A model generated the notes under the pieces. That model searched no databases. It saw only the letters and a program-made list of their open reading frames with translations, and was not told where the DNA came from. From contig JAFQBA010000101.1 in NCBI GenBank assembly GCA_017416845.1, forward strand, positions 1-64,000: 64,000 nt of DNA, written 5' to 3'. Made by a program: the position numbers and the translations under genes. Positions within the stretch are counted from its first letter, which is position 1. Every line of letters starts with the position of its first letter. This DNA is from Clostridia bacterium. Lineage in GTDB: Bacteria > Bacillota > Clostridia > UMGS1810. Positions 51,091 through 60,425 of the stretch are shown piece after piece.

Positions 51091-52776
51091 TTATTTTTTT
51101 AGTGTGTCAAAAATTCGTCCGAGAACAACTGCAAATTCGGCCCTTGTTATGGTATTTTGCGGACGGAAGGTTCCGTCTTCATAGCCTGCAATGGCTCCGC
51201 ATTTGTTCATGTATCCTACTGCGGTTTTTGCATATTCCGAAACATAGTCTGCATCTGCAAAGGTTAGCATAGTCTCTGCCTTGTCAATAACTCCCTCTCT
51301 TAAAAGGGCATTATAGAGCATCACTGCCGCATCCTGACGGATGATAGAAAGCCCGGCACCGAATAGAGTTTCGGAAATGCCGTTTACAATGCCTGCATTT
51401 TTTGCCTTTGCCACATAGGGCGCAAACCAATGAGCCTCTGTCACATCTTCAAAGCTTTCAATGCCGGATGCGTTTATGCCAAAAGCCTCTACAATCATCT
51501 TTGCGGCTTCTTCACGAAGCACCGGAGCAGCAGGGTCAAAAATATTGTTGCCTTTGCCGGAAATTATGCCTGCCTCAGAAAGAGTGATAATGTAACTCTT
51601 TGCCCAATCATAACCTGCAAGGTCTGCATAGATTGTGGGTTCGGGTTCTGACTTTGGCGGTGTAATTGTGCCTATGGTTCCCACTGCCGCAGATGTTTTG
51701 CCGGATGAAGAAGATGAGCCTTCAGAATCTTTTTCGTTTGACTCGGCTTTTTTTATGGCTTTTTCAAGAACTCCAATAAATTCATCCCTATCGGCAAAAT
51801 CCTTTTTGAAAAGCGCCTTGTCAACAGAGGAGGTTGATTCTAATTTTTTGTATCTTTTGATGAGTTCTTCAATACCCATAGCCAACACGGTTTTATCATC
51901 GGTCAGAATTTCGCTCACCTGCGAAAGATGGGAAAGGGTTTTAAGCTTTTCAAGTACATTTGCCTGTTTGGCACCGTTATAAATATCCTTAATGAGAATA
52001 TAAAAGTCCTCATCGGAATTAATGACTTTTTCCGCCTTCGCAAATTCGTCAAAAACAAGCTCCGAAACCTCTTCGTCTGCAGTTGTGATTGCCTGCAAAA
52101 AATCTTTGTCATCAATTCTTTCAAACATCACATCATAGATTTTTCGGCTGTTCTCTTTGTCTGATGCAGAGTTTATGCTCTCTGCGGCAGTGAAAAGCCC
52201 GATTTCATAATATACATTTTTGAGTTTTTCGTTATTTCCCGCACTTTCATCACCAATGTCATAGTTTTCTCTTGTGTAAGCAAGCTTTTGACAAAAATCA
52301 TGAATTGAATTCAAATCATCTTCAAATCCAATCTTCAGACCGAAAAGGTCACAAACAGTGTCAAGCTGATTTGCGATTTCTCCGGCATCGGTGCTTTGGG
52401 CGGCAATGCTCCAAAGACCCTTACGATATTGACCGTTGATTACGATTTCCTCCGAAACATAAACACCGTTAAGTGGTGCGGCGCAAACCTTTAGAAATTC
52501 ATTATCCGCCACACTGATGTCATTCAGAGTAATAACACCGTGGGTGTTGGTTTTAAGCTGATTTGCATAAACTATCATGTTGTCTGACCGGGTTTCATCA
52601 ATACGGACAACAGAAATTGCAACATCATGATTCTGATAATAAGGGCTCATGTAGGTAACAGAGACCGTTGATAATTCGGGGTCATAATGCACCTTAAGCG
52701 TATCAGCAAAAGCCGGTACGCTTAAAAGAGCAGATATTACCAAAAACGAAATTATAGTAAACAGTTTGTTTTTCAT
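51091..52776 (-). CDS. Secreted protein with C-terminal SLH domains
   Basis: The 561-residue protein has a signal peptide (ending near AFA, about 24), a beta domain (25-125), a helical region (130-350) and a Ser-rich linker. Three SLH domains fill about 385-555 (AGIISGKGNNIFDPAAPVLR, GYEDGTFRPQNTITRAEF). The function of the front part is unknown. It sits 12 bases upstream of the 908-residue SLH gene, so both are likely in one operon. Confidence 0.85.
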   Translation of the reverse strand: MKNKLFTIISFLVISALLSVPAFADTLKVHYDPELSTVSVTYMSPYYQNHDVAISVVRIDETRSDNMIVYANQLKTNTHGVITLNDISVADNEFLKVCAAPLNGVYVSEEIVINGQYRKGLWSIAAQSTDAGEIANQLDTVCDLFGLKIGFEDDLNSIHDFCQKLAYTRENYDIGDESAGNNEKLKNVYYEIGLFTAAESINSASDKENSRKIYDVMFERIDDKDFLQAITTADEEVSELVFDEFAKAEKVINSDEDFYILIKDIYNGAKQANVLEKLKTLSHLSQVSEILTDDKTVLAMGIEELIKRYKKLESTSSVDKALFKKDFADRDEFIGVLEKAIKKAESNEKDSEGSSSSSGKTSAAVGTIGTITPPKSEPEPTIYADLAGYDWAKSYIITLSEAGIISGKGNNIFDPAAPVLREEAAKMIVEAFGINASGIESFEDVTEAHWFAPYVAKAKNAGIVNGISETLFGAGLSIIRQDAAVMLYNALLREGVIDKAETMLTFADADYVSEYAKTAVGYMNKCGAIAGYEDGTFRPQNTITRAEFAVVLGRIFDTLKK

Positions 52777-52800
52777 ATTTGTAATACCTCATAAAATTGT

Positions 52801-54984
52801 TTATCTGTCTACCTGTGCAAAGGATGCAAGGGGGTCGATTCCACCGATTTCGATGTCATTCCAGATAAACGCCTTTGCCGTTTTTTCATCAGGGGTTGAA
52901 ACGGATTCGGTTTCTGCAAAGACCGTTTCTCCTGCGCCAACTGTGATTGGAGCAAGCTTTATTGCGCTAAGGCATCCATCGGTGTCATAGGTGGCAATTG
53001 CAAGATATGCCTTTCTTTCACCGACGTAATCGTTGTTGGTGAGAACGCAAACCGCTTTGGCACTGCCTCCGAGGCTTTCAAGATTTGATGCATCTTCAAA
53101 GCTTTCGGCATCAAGGGAAGCATCCGATGCAACAATTTTGGGGATTGCAACCTCAAAGTTTGCCTTTGTTTTGAAGGCGGTTATAACAATGTCATCTTCT
53201 GCAACATTTTCGAAAACATCCGATGCACCACCCAATATAACAACCTCATAAACCGTGTCGGGTCTTAGCATGAGGGCTTCTTCTTCAGCAAGATAAACCT
53301 TTGAATTTGAAGTGTTATAGTCAAATTTTACATCAACAACATCTCCGTCTTCTGATCTCAAACAAAGATTTTCAAGAAGAACATTTTTATCAAAAACTGT
53401 CATCAGTGTGAATGAAAGACTTTCAAGCTTTGCTCCTCTGATGGAAAACGCTTTGTTTTGCGCTTCTATTGCCGGATCGAGGTTTGTGATGATATTGAGT
53501 TTTATTGGAAGGTTGCCGCTGTAGCTTTGACCCGCAAGACGGGTTGTACTGTTTGAACCAACTGCCACATATGCAGTTTCGATAGCATCGCCTGCAAACA
53601 CAAGTTCATTTATATATGCGGTTACATCTGCTGTGTACTCATACCATGTGTAAGAACTAACTTGAGCACTGTTACCGGTTTCGATTGCACTAGCAATAAG
53701 GGAATTTTCCTGTGTGAGAGCATTCTGAACACTATCGCTTGAAAGGCTCAGTTCTTCGTTTTCGGGGTCTCCGTCAAATTTGTAGGCGTAAACACCAATA
53801 TCGTTTCCTCTTACCCAAAAAGAAAACTCTGCCTTTTCGATATATCCGTTTTCCGGGGGCTTTGGTGCATCAAATCCGTATAGCACAATGCCGTTTCCGT
53901 GATTTGATCCACCGATTGCTTCAAAGTATGAAGATATGTCACTTTCTCCGGCACCTATGTGAATTGCAGAAATGGGAGATTGTGTGTGCTCTTCGGTAGA
54001 ATGGGTTGTAGTGAAGATTGCACTGTGATTTTCGGTGTCACCATAGATGTCGGTTGCAACAATTTCAAAACTGTAGGTAGTGTTTTTGAAGAGGTCATAT
54101 TCTACAGTGACGATTTCATTTTCAATTGTGATATATTTATCCGAAAGTTCTTCGCCGTTTAAGCTTACTACAGCTGTGTCAATGGGATTGTTGAATGTAA
54201 CCGAAATATTTTCGGAAGGATTCTCAGGGAAAACAGCTTCTGCCACTGTGAGAGCTTCAGGCTTTTTGTATGTAACCACAAGCTCTGCCCCGTTTCCGGA
54301 TTCCTTGGTTGCAATATCTCGCTCATTTGATCCGGTGTTAGAATTGGTCATGGTGAGGGCAAAGGAAAAGAAATTTTGAAGCTCTGTTCCCTCACAAGTT
54401 GCCTGATGAAGCTTGAAAAGAGAAGTTATATCATATTCCGAAGTAATTTCTCCGTTTGGTTCATCAATTGTGAGTGAAGGGGAATTTGCGAACTTTGGTC
54501 CCGCAGTATAGGATGCATCAAGAGGGAAAATCAGATTTTTGTTTGCCGAGGTAAATTCCACATAACCTTCCTCTGCTGTTTCGCTCCATTTTGTTGTTAT
54601 GTGATAAAAATGAAGTTTCATATCTGCTACCGAACCATATTTTGAGCTTTGATAGGGTTTAAAAAACACCTTATCGATAACATAACCGTCGCCGGATGAA
54701 AGAGTTTCAAAAACATCTGTCACATCATAAGCAAATGCACCTATTGTGGCGTTGCTCCATGCAGGCTCAGCATCGTAATTCACATTGTGGAATAGACGAA
54801 CAATCGCCTCTGTACCGTCGGTGCATGCCGATGTATAAACTGACGCACTGCTCGAACGGCCTATCCACGCATCATGAAGAGGTGCCATCTCTGTGACGGG
54901 AGAGCTTTCACTTTCTGCCATAACCAACGGACTTATGCCCATCAGCATAACAACACTTAAAAACAAACATAAAACTTTTTTCAT
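52801..54984 (-). CDS. Secreted DNRLRE-type/Ig-like multidomain protein
   Basis: The 727-residue protein has a signal peptide (ending near VMA, about 23). A DNRLRE-like module follows (about 30-245), with an Ig-like strand set and then a second DNRLRE-like module (about 345-500). The C-terminal beta domain (about 510-720) ends with FIWNDIEIGGIDPL. DNRLRE modules are carbohydrate-binding (CBM96) in some proteins. There is no SLH domain here, so it might be free or held by the SLH proteins encoded next. It is controlled by the promoter at 54985-55197. Confidence 0.75.
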   Translation of the reverse strand: MKKVLCLFLSVVMLMGISPLVMAESESSPVTEMAPLHDAWIGRSSSASVYTSACTDGTEAIVRLFHNVNYDAEPAWSNATIGAFAYDVTDVFETLSSGDGYVIDKVFFKPYQSSKYGSVADMKLHFYHITTKWSETAEEGYVEFTSANKNLIFPLDASYTAGPKFANSPSLTIDEPNGEITSEYDITSLFKLHQATCEGTELQNFFSFALTMTNSNTGSNERDIATKESGNGAELVVTYKKPEALTVAEAVFPENPSENISVTFNNPIDTAVVSLNGEELSDKYITIENEIVTVEYDLFKNTTYSFEIVATDIYGDTENHSAIFTTTHSTEEHTQSPISAIHIGAGESDISSYFEAIGGSNHGNGIVLYGFDAPKPPENGYIEKAEFSFWVRGNDIGVYAYKFDGDPENEELSLSSDSVQNALTQENSLIASAIETGNSAQVSSYTWYEYTADVTAYINELVFAGDAIETAYVAVGSNSTTRLAGQSYSGNLPIKLNIITNLDPAIEAQNKAFSIRGAKLESLSFTLMTVFDKNVLLENLCLRSEDGDVVDVKFDYNTSNSKVYLAEEEALMLRPDTVYEVVILGGASDVFENVAEDDIVITAFKTKANFEVAIPKIVASDASLDAESFEDASNLESLGGSAKAVCVLTNNDYVGERKAYLAIATYDTDGCLSAIKLAPITVGAGETVFAETESVSTPDEKTAKAFIWNDIEIGGIDPLASFAQVDR

Positions 54985-55197
54985 TTTTCTTCATTCCTTT
55001 CATAATCAATTTTTGTTTTATGAATTAATTATACACTAAAATGAATACTGTGTCTTATAGTTTTTTACACATTTGGCGCTTTAACTCAACTATATTGAAC
55101 ATGTTTACGAAAAAATCTTTCGATGCAAAAAGATGTAGACGAACACATGACTAAGTTATAAAATGGTGTAAGATAACAGAGATGAATGTATTGAAGA
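54985..55197. promoter_or_regulatory. Bidirectional promoter region, copy 1 of a duplicated 210-base sequence
   Basis: This stretch is closely similar, over its full length, to 59193-59405. On the minus strand AAGACA (55051-55056) lies 17 bases from TATAAT (55028-55033) and serves the DNRLRE gene. On the plus strand TAGACG (55136-55141) lies 17 bases from TAAAAT (55159-55164). No intact gene follows on the plus side here, unlike copy 2, where the AraC gene starts. Confidence 0.75.
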
Positions 55198-55480
55198 AAA
55201 TTTCCAAAGTATTATCTGCGTGAAGCAGTATTTTCCTTTGTAAGATGTGCCAAGGAATATAATCAAACATTAGCTTGTTTGAAAGATTTTGTTATTGACA
55301 CAATGGCTTATGGGAGTATGTTCAAAATTCGCAAAATGATAAAAATTATTATAAAAGAGCTGAGAAAAGCTATTATTCCTGTGCGGAAAACAGATTTTTT
55401 GAACGAATAAGGAAACATAAATCCAATAAATTCCCAATAAATATGAGATGAAATTTCTTAAGTTGACGACACTGCATTGC
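55180..55480 (+). pseudogene. Degenerate coding remnant after promoter copy 1
   Basis: After GAGATGAATGTATTGAAGAAAA, which matches the start of the AraC gene at 59401, the frame stops after 13 codons and the sequence departs from that gene. Two other plus frames run on as protein-like stretches (for example YLREAVFSFVRCAKEYNQ and then NDKNYYKRAEKSYYSCAENR) but need a frameshift. I read it as a broken gene of unknown family joined to the duplicated promoter. Confidence 0.4.
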
Positions 55481-55489
55481 ACAAGTGCA

Positions 55490-55570
55490 GATTTCGCTTC
55501 ATTCCAATTTCATCAAAAGACAGCACGGCATGCTGAGGTCGACACACCCTAGGCTCCCCTTGTGCTAAAC
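55490..55570 (+). repeat. 81-base inverted repeat, copy A
   Basis: Hand alignment with the reverse complement of 56739-56819 gives about 63 matches of 81 with no gap. Shared blocks include AATTTCATCAAAAGA, GAGGTCG and CCTTGTG. The two copies face each other around the creatininase-family gene. The type of element is unknown. Confidence 0.7.
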
Positions 55571-55693
55571 ACAGCGATAAACTAAAAATTAAACATAACC
55601 GCATACTTTGTCCTGCTCGACAAAGTCGAAGAAAGAGAATTAAAACAAATAGTCTTCTGCGCTTTTGCGGGTGGACATTTGTCATCTGTGCCT

Positions 55694-56536
55694 CTATTCT
55701 TTCTGCTTTGTAATCCACTCTGCGTGGTATTGATCAGAGATTGTTTCTTCTTTAAGAAATTTAATCTTGTCAGCCAAAACATCTGTGGAATATTCTTTGA
55801 CTGCTCTTGCAATTCTTTCGTTAAGCCCCGGAACATAGCCTCCCGAATAAGAGTTGGGGTAGTTTGCCATCCAGGCAAAAGGTGTTCCGATACCTTTTTC
55901 ACCGAACTTGTCAAAACGATGATTTGAAAGACCGTCTTCCTGATTCATTTTGTCGATGCGTATGGTTTCGGGTCGTACAGAATAGATAAATGCTGTTTCT
56001 ACAAAGCAAGCGTGACCATGAACAATTTTGTTGTCAACAAAATCTCTCATGATTTTTATGTCGTCTTCATTTAGGAAGTCATAACCGATTTCGAGAATTT
56101 CAGGGATGCAGTTTGTAGTGAGATCTGTAGAAAATACCATATAGTCGTTTTTGTCATAAAGCACTGAACGTGTGAAGTTTCCGATCATGTCAGAATTTCC
56201 GCCGTGGCAATTGTAAATAAGGATTTTTTTAAAACCATTTCTAGCAATTTCGCGGCAGGTTTCGGTAAGAATGTCGAAACGAAGTTTTGCCGAAAACATT
56301 ATTGTACCCGCAAATTCGCCCGAACCTGTTTTTTCTCCGAAATACATCGCAGGAAATACAACGGCATCTTCTTTTTCGGCGGCAATTCTTGCAAATTCTG
56401 CAGCCTGAATAACATCTGTACCCACAGGCATATGCTGGCCGTGTTTTTCAAGACAGCCGATAGGGAGAATACAAACCCCTTTGGATTTCTCTATGGCTTC
56501 TTTAAATTCTTCTTCTCTTAAATTTTCCCATAACAT
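55694..56536 (-). CDS. Creatininase-family amidohydrolase
   Basis: The 280-residue protein has the creatininase-family metal motifs: LEKHGQHMPVGTD (29-41), YNCHGGN and HGHACFVETA. In most members the last reads HAGExET; here the first Glu is Phe, so activity on the classical substrate is uncertain. Family members hydrolyse cyclic or linear amides, including steps in cofactor synthesis. A GAAGGAGG site precedes the ATG. The gene lies between two inverted repeat copies, which may mark an insertion. Confidence 0.8.
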   Translation of the reverse strand: MLWENLREEEFKEAIEKSKGVCILPIGCLEKHGQHMPVGTDVIQAAEFARIAAEKEDAVVFPAMYFGEKTGSGEFAGTIMFSAKLRFDILTETCREIARNGFKKILIYNCHGGNSDMIGNFTRSVLYDKNDYMVFSTDLTTNCIPEILEIGYDFLNEDDIKIMRDFVDNKIVHGHACFVETAFIYSVRPETIRIDKMNQEDGLSNHRFDKFGEKGIGTPFAWMANYPNSYSGGYVPGLNERIARAVKEYSTDVLADKIKFLKEETISDQYHAEWITKQKE

Positions 56537-56597
56537 AATTTTTTCCTCCTTCTGAAATATGAAATTTCAAATTTACACTATTATAATTTTGCACTTC

Positions 56598-56626
56598 ATT
56601 ATACACTAAGACGAAACCGTTTTTAG
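56598..56626 (-). promoter_or_regulatory. Possible promoter of the creatininase-family gene
   Basis: The minus strand has TATAAT (56598-56603) within TTAGTGTATAATGAA, which resembles the -10 part of the two duplicated promoters. The -35 (CTAAAA, 56621-56626) is weak. Confidence 0.4.
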
Positions 56627-56738
56627 CTTCTATCTTATATTCTTTTGTAGAATAATAGCTATTTTGAACAATTTTGTTAATGTATTTACATATTGGAAAA
56701 TACTGTAAATTAATTTTTAAAATTGGGGTTGTAGTGGC

Positions 56739-56819
56739 GTTTGACACAAGGATAACGTAGAGCGGGACGACCTCGACACGCCGTGTTATCTTTTGATGAA
56801 ATTAGAATAAAACGAAATC
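56739..56819 (-). repeat. 81-base inverted repeat, copy B
   Basis: It pairs with copy A at 55490-55570 (about 63 of 81 bases in the inverted orientation). The rest of the 56537-56924 gap holds the promoter above and the hairpin at 56852-56868; no gene is seen. Confidence 0.7.
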
Positions 56820-56851
56820 CGGACTCATCATCGATTCAATCGACAATAAAC

Positions 56852-56868
56852 GCTTGCCACCGGCAAGC
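56852..56868 (-). terminator. Small hairpin after the GH20-like gene
   Basis: GCTTGCC pairs perfectly with GGCAAGC around ACC, 57 bases past the stop codon. On the minus strand GTTTATTG follows, a poor T run, so termination is uncertain. Confidence 0.45.
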
Positions 56869-56924
56869 ATCGTCCATGCCTAAGGGCAATGTCTCAGCAT
56901 AGTGATACATATACAAACTCCGAT

Positions 56925-59192
56925 TTACCACCAATGTTTAACAGGCAACGGTTTTGCATCATCGGGGATACGTTTATTAGTTTTTATTGACGAAATCATG
57001 AGACTTGTCCAGTAATCAAGCATATCGCCCATGTTTTTGCGTCGTACAAGCCCACCACCAAGTTTATCGATGGGTTTTCTCGGTGATGAATCAACCCAAT
57101 CGTTATAAGCTTTTATTTTTACTTTTAGTGCATTAATATCATCAATTATGCCGGATCTGAAATCTTCACTGTTTGCGAAAGCCTTTTCAAGCTCTGTGTA
57201 GATCAGCATATATTCATGGAATAGCGAAGTAAGCTTCTTACCCATTGTTGCACAATCCAAAAGCCATTCGATGTCGGTTTTAATTGCTTCGTCACCACTG
57301 AATTCACCTGATGTCAGACTCATTATTTCTTCAGCCTTCGCACTTATCTTTGAGCATTCAAGGAATCGATTTGTCATTTCGTCAATCTTTTCGAAAGTGA
57401 TGTCTGCATTATCCCAGCGCATTGGAAAAATCATTTTTGAAAAGTTGGTGTATATGTCAACACATGAAGCACAAAGAATCGGCGGTTCTCCGCTTTCACC
57501 GCACAACTTATAGATTTGTGCCATATTTTCTGCATTTTTTTCGCCATATATTTTTTCGCAGATAACATCAATAAAACCGTTATCCCCGTATATTTCATCG
57601 GGGCGAAATTGAGATTTGATTGCCGAGCGGTATAACTTCAAAAACTCTGTCTGATTCTTCGGTTTATCTTCGATATTAAAATACGCACTTTTTTCCGAGT
57701 TCCAGAGGTATTCGGCATTAAAAAGCTGCAACGGTTCCTGAAATCCGTTTCCATTGGCACAAATCATACCGTCAAAGCCTTTCATGATGTAATTTACTGC
57801 CGCTGTGGGGGTGAAAATTTTATCATCATAATATCCGTCACCGCCACTGAAATTAATGACCATTGTGTCATGCTTGAATTTTGATTCAATAATTTTTTCG
57901 GTACGTCTCACATCTTTATCATGATAGAAGAAATGCTCTCTGAAACCAATTGCGATAACACTTGATGTCAGATATTCAGAAACAGACCTCCAAAAGTCCA
58001 CACCTGTGTTGAAATCAACGTCATTTGTAACCACAGGGTAGAGATATCCCGGGCTTACGACCATTATTTTGAGATGCTTTGATGCATCATAGTCACCGTC
58101 TTTGATTTTTGAAAGTTCATTTACTATTGTGTCTAAATACTCGGCAAACGCCCCTGCACATCCATCCTTTGCAAAAAGGTCGTCATTTGGCCATTTTTTG
58201 CGACAGCTGACACATCTTGCCTTCCACAGCTCGGGATGAATTTCGTGAGCATCCATGTTATGTAAATACAGACCACCACAGTGGGTTTTGGTGATGTAGT
58301 CTTTCATTTCGTCAAGCTTAAGCTTTGTGAGTGCTTCATTAGAAAGACAAGTACCGTGTTCTCTTGCATACACCTTGTCAAGGCGATGGGTGTAGTCTGT
58401 GGTTTCGGTGTCAAAGTCTATATCGTAGGCATCGTATGTACCTATGCACTCATACACTTCGCCATCGGGATAGGATTTGCGATTAAGATAGTTATTGCCA
58501 TGGAAGGTGTTTCCAAAAGCCGCCTGACCGTAGCTCATGCCGTAGCCACCCGTGTAGAGAGAAATACCAAGCTTTCTCGCATGATCGTTGGCAGTGCGCA
58601 TTATGTCAGCATATTCAGGGAAACGGTCGGCATCAAGACCAAAAGAATCGGCATAAATAACATTGATTTTACGAAGGGCATTCATTTCGATTTTCTGCAA
58701 AAATCTTTGTTTGATTGCCTCGGGACCATCACCGTAGTCATAGGACCAAATACCCGACTCTGCCCAGATCTGCCATTTATTACCACGTTGTTTAAAATCA
58801 GGCCAGTCACGGATTGTTATTTCGGAAACATCTTTTCCTAAAAGGTCAATGAGAGTCATTATACCATAGACACAACCAATTGGATAATGAGCTGCAATAA
58901 TGATTGGAGAATCTTTTTCCTTTTTAAGAAGATAGCCCTGTGTATCACCATATTTTTTATCAAAAACAGCAAGGTCTTCTTTTGAAAAATATTTTTCCGG
59001 ATTAAGCGTGATTAAAACATCCGCTTCGGATTTTTCAGATATTACAAATTCGGTTTTCTTTGCAAGAAGTTCCAAGGCTGTATTAACTGAATTTCCGACA
59101 CATTTGCAAACATAAACCTTGCTTATTGAAAGAGTTTGTCCTTCTTTGTAGTCCACATACTGTGGAGTCGGAATCAACTTCAATTTTTTCAT
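56925..59192 (-). CDS. GH20-like glycoside hydrolase (beta-N-acetylhexosaminidase type)
   Basis: The 755-residue cytosolic protein starts with a GH20b-like alpha/beta domain (about 1-130: LIPTPQYVDYKEGQTL ... GCVYGIMTLIDLL ... ITIRDWPDFKQRG). A TIM-barrel-like part (about 140-480, with HNMDAHEIHPELW) and a helical C-terminal part follow. A Cys pair (ARCVSCRKKW) is present. The front domain is typical of hexosaminidases and alpha-glucuronidases; the catalytic Asp-Glu pair could not be fixed by eye. No signal peptide is present. It is divergent from the AraC gene, with promoter copy 2 between. Confidence 0.65.
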   Translation of the reverse strand: MKKLKLIPTPQYVDYKEGQTLSISKVYVCKCVGNSVNTALELLAKKTEFVISEKSEADVLITLNPEKYFSKEDLAVFDKKYGDTQGYLLKKEKDSPIIIAAHYPIGCVYGIMTLIDLLGKDVSEITIRDWPDFKQRGNKWQIWAESGIWSYDYGDGPEAIKQRFLQKIEMNALRKINVIYADSFGLDADRFPEYADIMRTANDHARKLGISLYTGGYGMSYGQAAFGNTFHGNNYLNRKSYPDGEVYECIGTYDAYDIDFDTETTDYTHRLDKVYAREHGTCLSNEALTKLKLDEMKDYITKTHCGGLYLHNMDAHEIHPELWKARCVSCRKKWPNDDLFAKDGCAGAFAEYLDTIVNELSKIKDGDYDASKHLKIMVVSPGYLYPVVTNDVDFNTGVDFWRSVSEYLTSSVIAIGFREHFFYHDKDVRRTEKIIESKFKHDTMVINFSGGDGYYDDKIFTPTAAVNYIMKGFDGMICANGNGFQEPLQLFNAEYLWNSEKSAYFNIEDKPKNQTEFLKLYRSAIKSQFRPDEIYGDNGFIDVICEKIYGEKNAENMAQIYKLCGESGEPPILCASCVDIYTNFSKMIFPMRWDNADITFEKIDEMTNRFLECSKISAKAEEIMSLTSGEFSGDEAIKTDIEWLLDCATMGKKLTSLFHEYMLIYTELEKAFANSEDFRSGIIDDINALKVKIKAYNDWVDSSPRKPIDKLGGGLVRRKNMGDMLDYWTSLMISSIKTNKRIPDDAKPLPVKHWW

Positions 59193-59400
59193 TTTTCTCC
59201 ATTCCTTTCAGAATCATTTTTTGTTTTTCGGTTTAATTATACACTAAAATGAATATGGTGTCTTATAGATTTTTACACATTTAACGTTTTTGATTAACTA
59301 TATTGAACATATTTTACAAAAAAATTCTTCCAATGCAAAAAGATGTTGACGACCACATGACGATGTTATAAAATGGTGTAAAATCGCGGAGGTGAATGTA
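59193..59400. promoter_or_regulatory. Bidirectional promoter between the GH20-like and AraC genes, copy 2
   Basis: On the minus strand AAGACA (59259-59264) lies 17 bases from TATAAT (59236-59241). On the plus strand TTGACG (59346-59351) lies 17 bases from TAAAAT (59369-59374), followed by the GGAGGTGA site of the AraC gene. The whole stretch repeats at 54985-55197, which suggests a shared regulator, probably the AraC protein. Confidence 0.8.
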
Positions 59401-60381
59401 TTGAAAAAAGAAACAGAATTTTTTGGTGAGAACTTCACACAGGATATGATAAAATCAGGAAGTTTAAAATCTCTTATCGAATCTTATGATGATCCTTGGG
59501 ATATGTCATGCAGTCCGAGACGCATAAAATTTTCAACATACAGTCCGAAAGAGTGTAACCCCATAATTTTCAGACATTACGATCACATTCTTGATGATGA
59601 TAAAGGTTTTTCTGCACCGGAGAAAATGTGCCCCGATTATTATACGATTTTTGTTTTTGTTGAGCATAACACCCGAATGATGATAAATGACAATGTGTAT
59701 ATTCCCAAATTCGGAAGCGTAGTGATGATAGGCAGAAACGACATATATCAGCCGATTTTTCTCATGCGTGACCGAATAGAATATTATGAAATAAACTTTC
59801 CGGAAGATTTTTTTAAACACATTAATGACTTATCCCCTTTTCATGAGCTGTTTTTGTCCGAAAAAAAACACAGCATAATTTCACCCACTCACGAGGCGGC
59901 AGAAAAAATGTTTCATATTCTCAGAAAAATTGACAGGCTGTTGGAGGGGAAATCGTCACATGCTTCGTTTTTGATCTATTCCCACCTTATTTCTTTTGCA
60001 TCATACATTTGTGACATTTTGGCAGATAAGGATAAAATGAGCGGCAATCAGACCATAACCCGTGCTCTCAACAAGGCGATTGATTATATTTCTTCAAACT
60101 ATCTCACCATAAACGGCATTCAGGAAATTGCCGATCACTGTCAGGTGAGCTTGTCATACCTTTGCCGGATTTTCAAAAAACAACTTAACACCACTCCCAT
60201 AGAATTTATTAATCTTCGAAAAATACATCATGCAAAATATATGCTCAAAAAGGGATATAATGTAACCGATGCGTGTTATGCTTCGGGTTTTAACAACTAC
60301 ACATATTTTATTTCCACATTCAAAAAGCTCACCGGGCAAACGCCGATGAGCTATAAGAAAAGTGAGAGCGAAAGTGAGTAA
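59401..60381 (+). CDS. AraC-family transcriptional regulator
   Basis: The 326-residue protein has a cupin-like sensor part (about 1-190) and a C-terminal AraC double helix-turn-helix (about 215-315: IQEIADHCQVSLSYLCRIFKKQL ... CYASGFNNYTYFISTFKKLTG). The TTG at 59401 was chosen because GGAGG lies eight bases upstream; a GTG at 59392 overlaps that site. It probably senses a sugar and controls the divergent GH20-like gene, and perhaps the gene behind the other promoter copy. Confidence 0.88.
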   Translation: MKKETEFFGENFTQDMIKSGSLKSLIESYDDPWDMSCSPRRIKFSTYSPKECNPIIFRHYDHILDDDKGFSAPEKMCPDYYTIFVFVEHNTRMMINDNVYIPKFGSVVMIGRNDIYQPIFLMRDRIEYYEINFPEDFFKHINDLSPFHELFLSEKKHSIISPTHEAAEKMFHILRKIDRLLEGKSSHASFLIYSHLISFASYICDILADKDKMSGNQTITRALNKAIDYISSNYLTINGIQEIADHCQVSLSYLCRIFKKQLNTTPIEFINLRKIHHAKYMLKKGYNVTDACYASGFNNYTYFISTFKKLTGQTPMSYKKSESESE

Positions 60382-60425
60382 TTTGAAATTCGCTTTGTAT
60401 AACCGAATTCAATTTCGATTTAAAA

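Noticed and set aside
55270-55482. Minus-strand frame of 70 codons
   Set aside because: No ribosome binding site and no protein-like domain; it lies opposite a degenerate region.
55605-55626. ACTTTGTC-CTGCTC-GACAAAGT hairpin as terminator of the creatininase-family gene
   Set aside because: A perfect 8-pair stem, but the minus-strand sequence after it (ATGCGGTTATG) has no T run.
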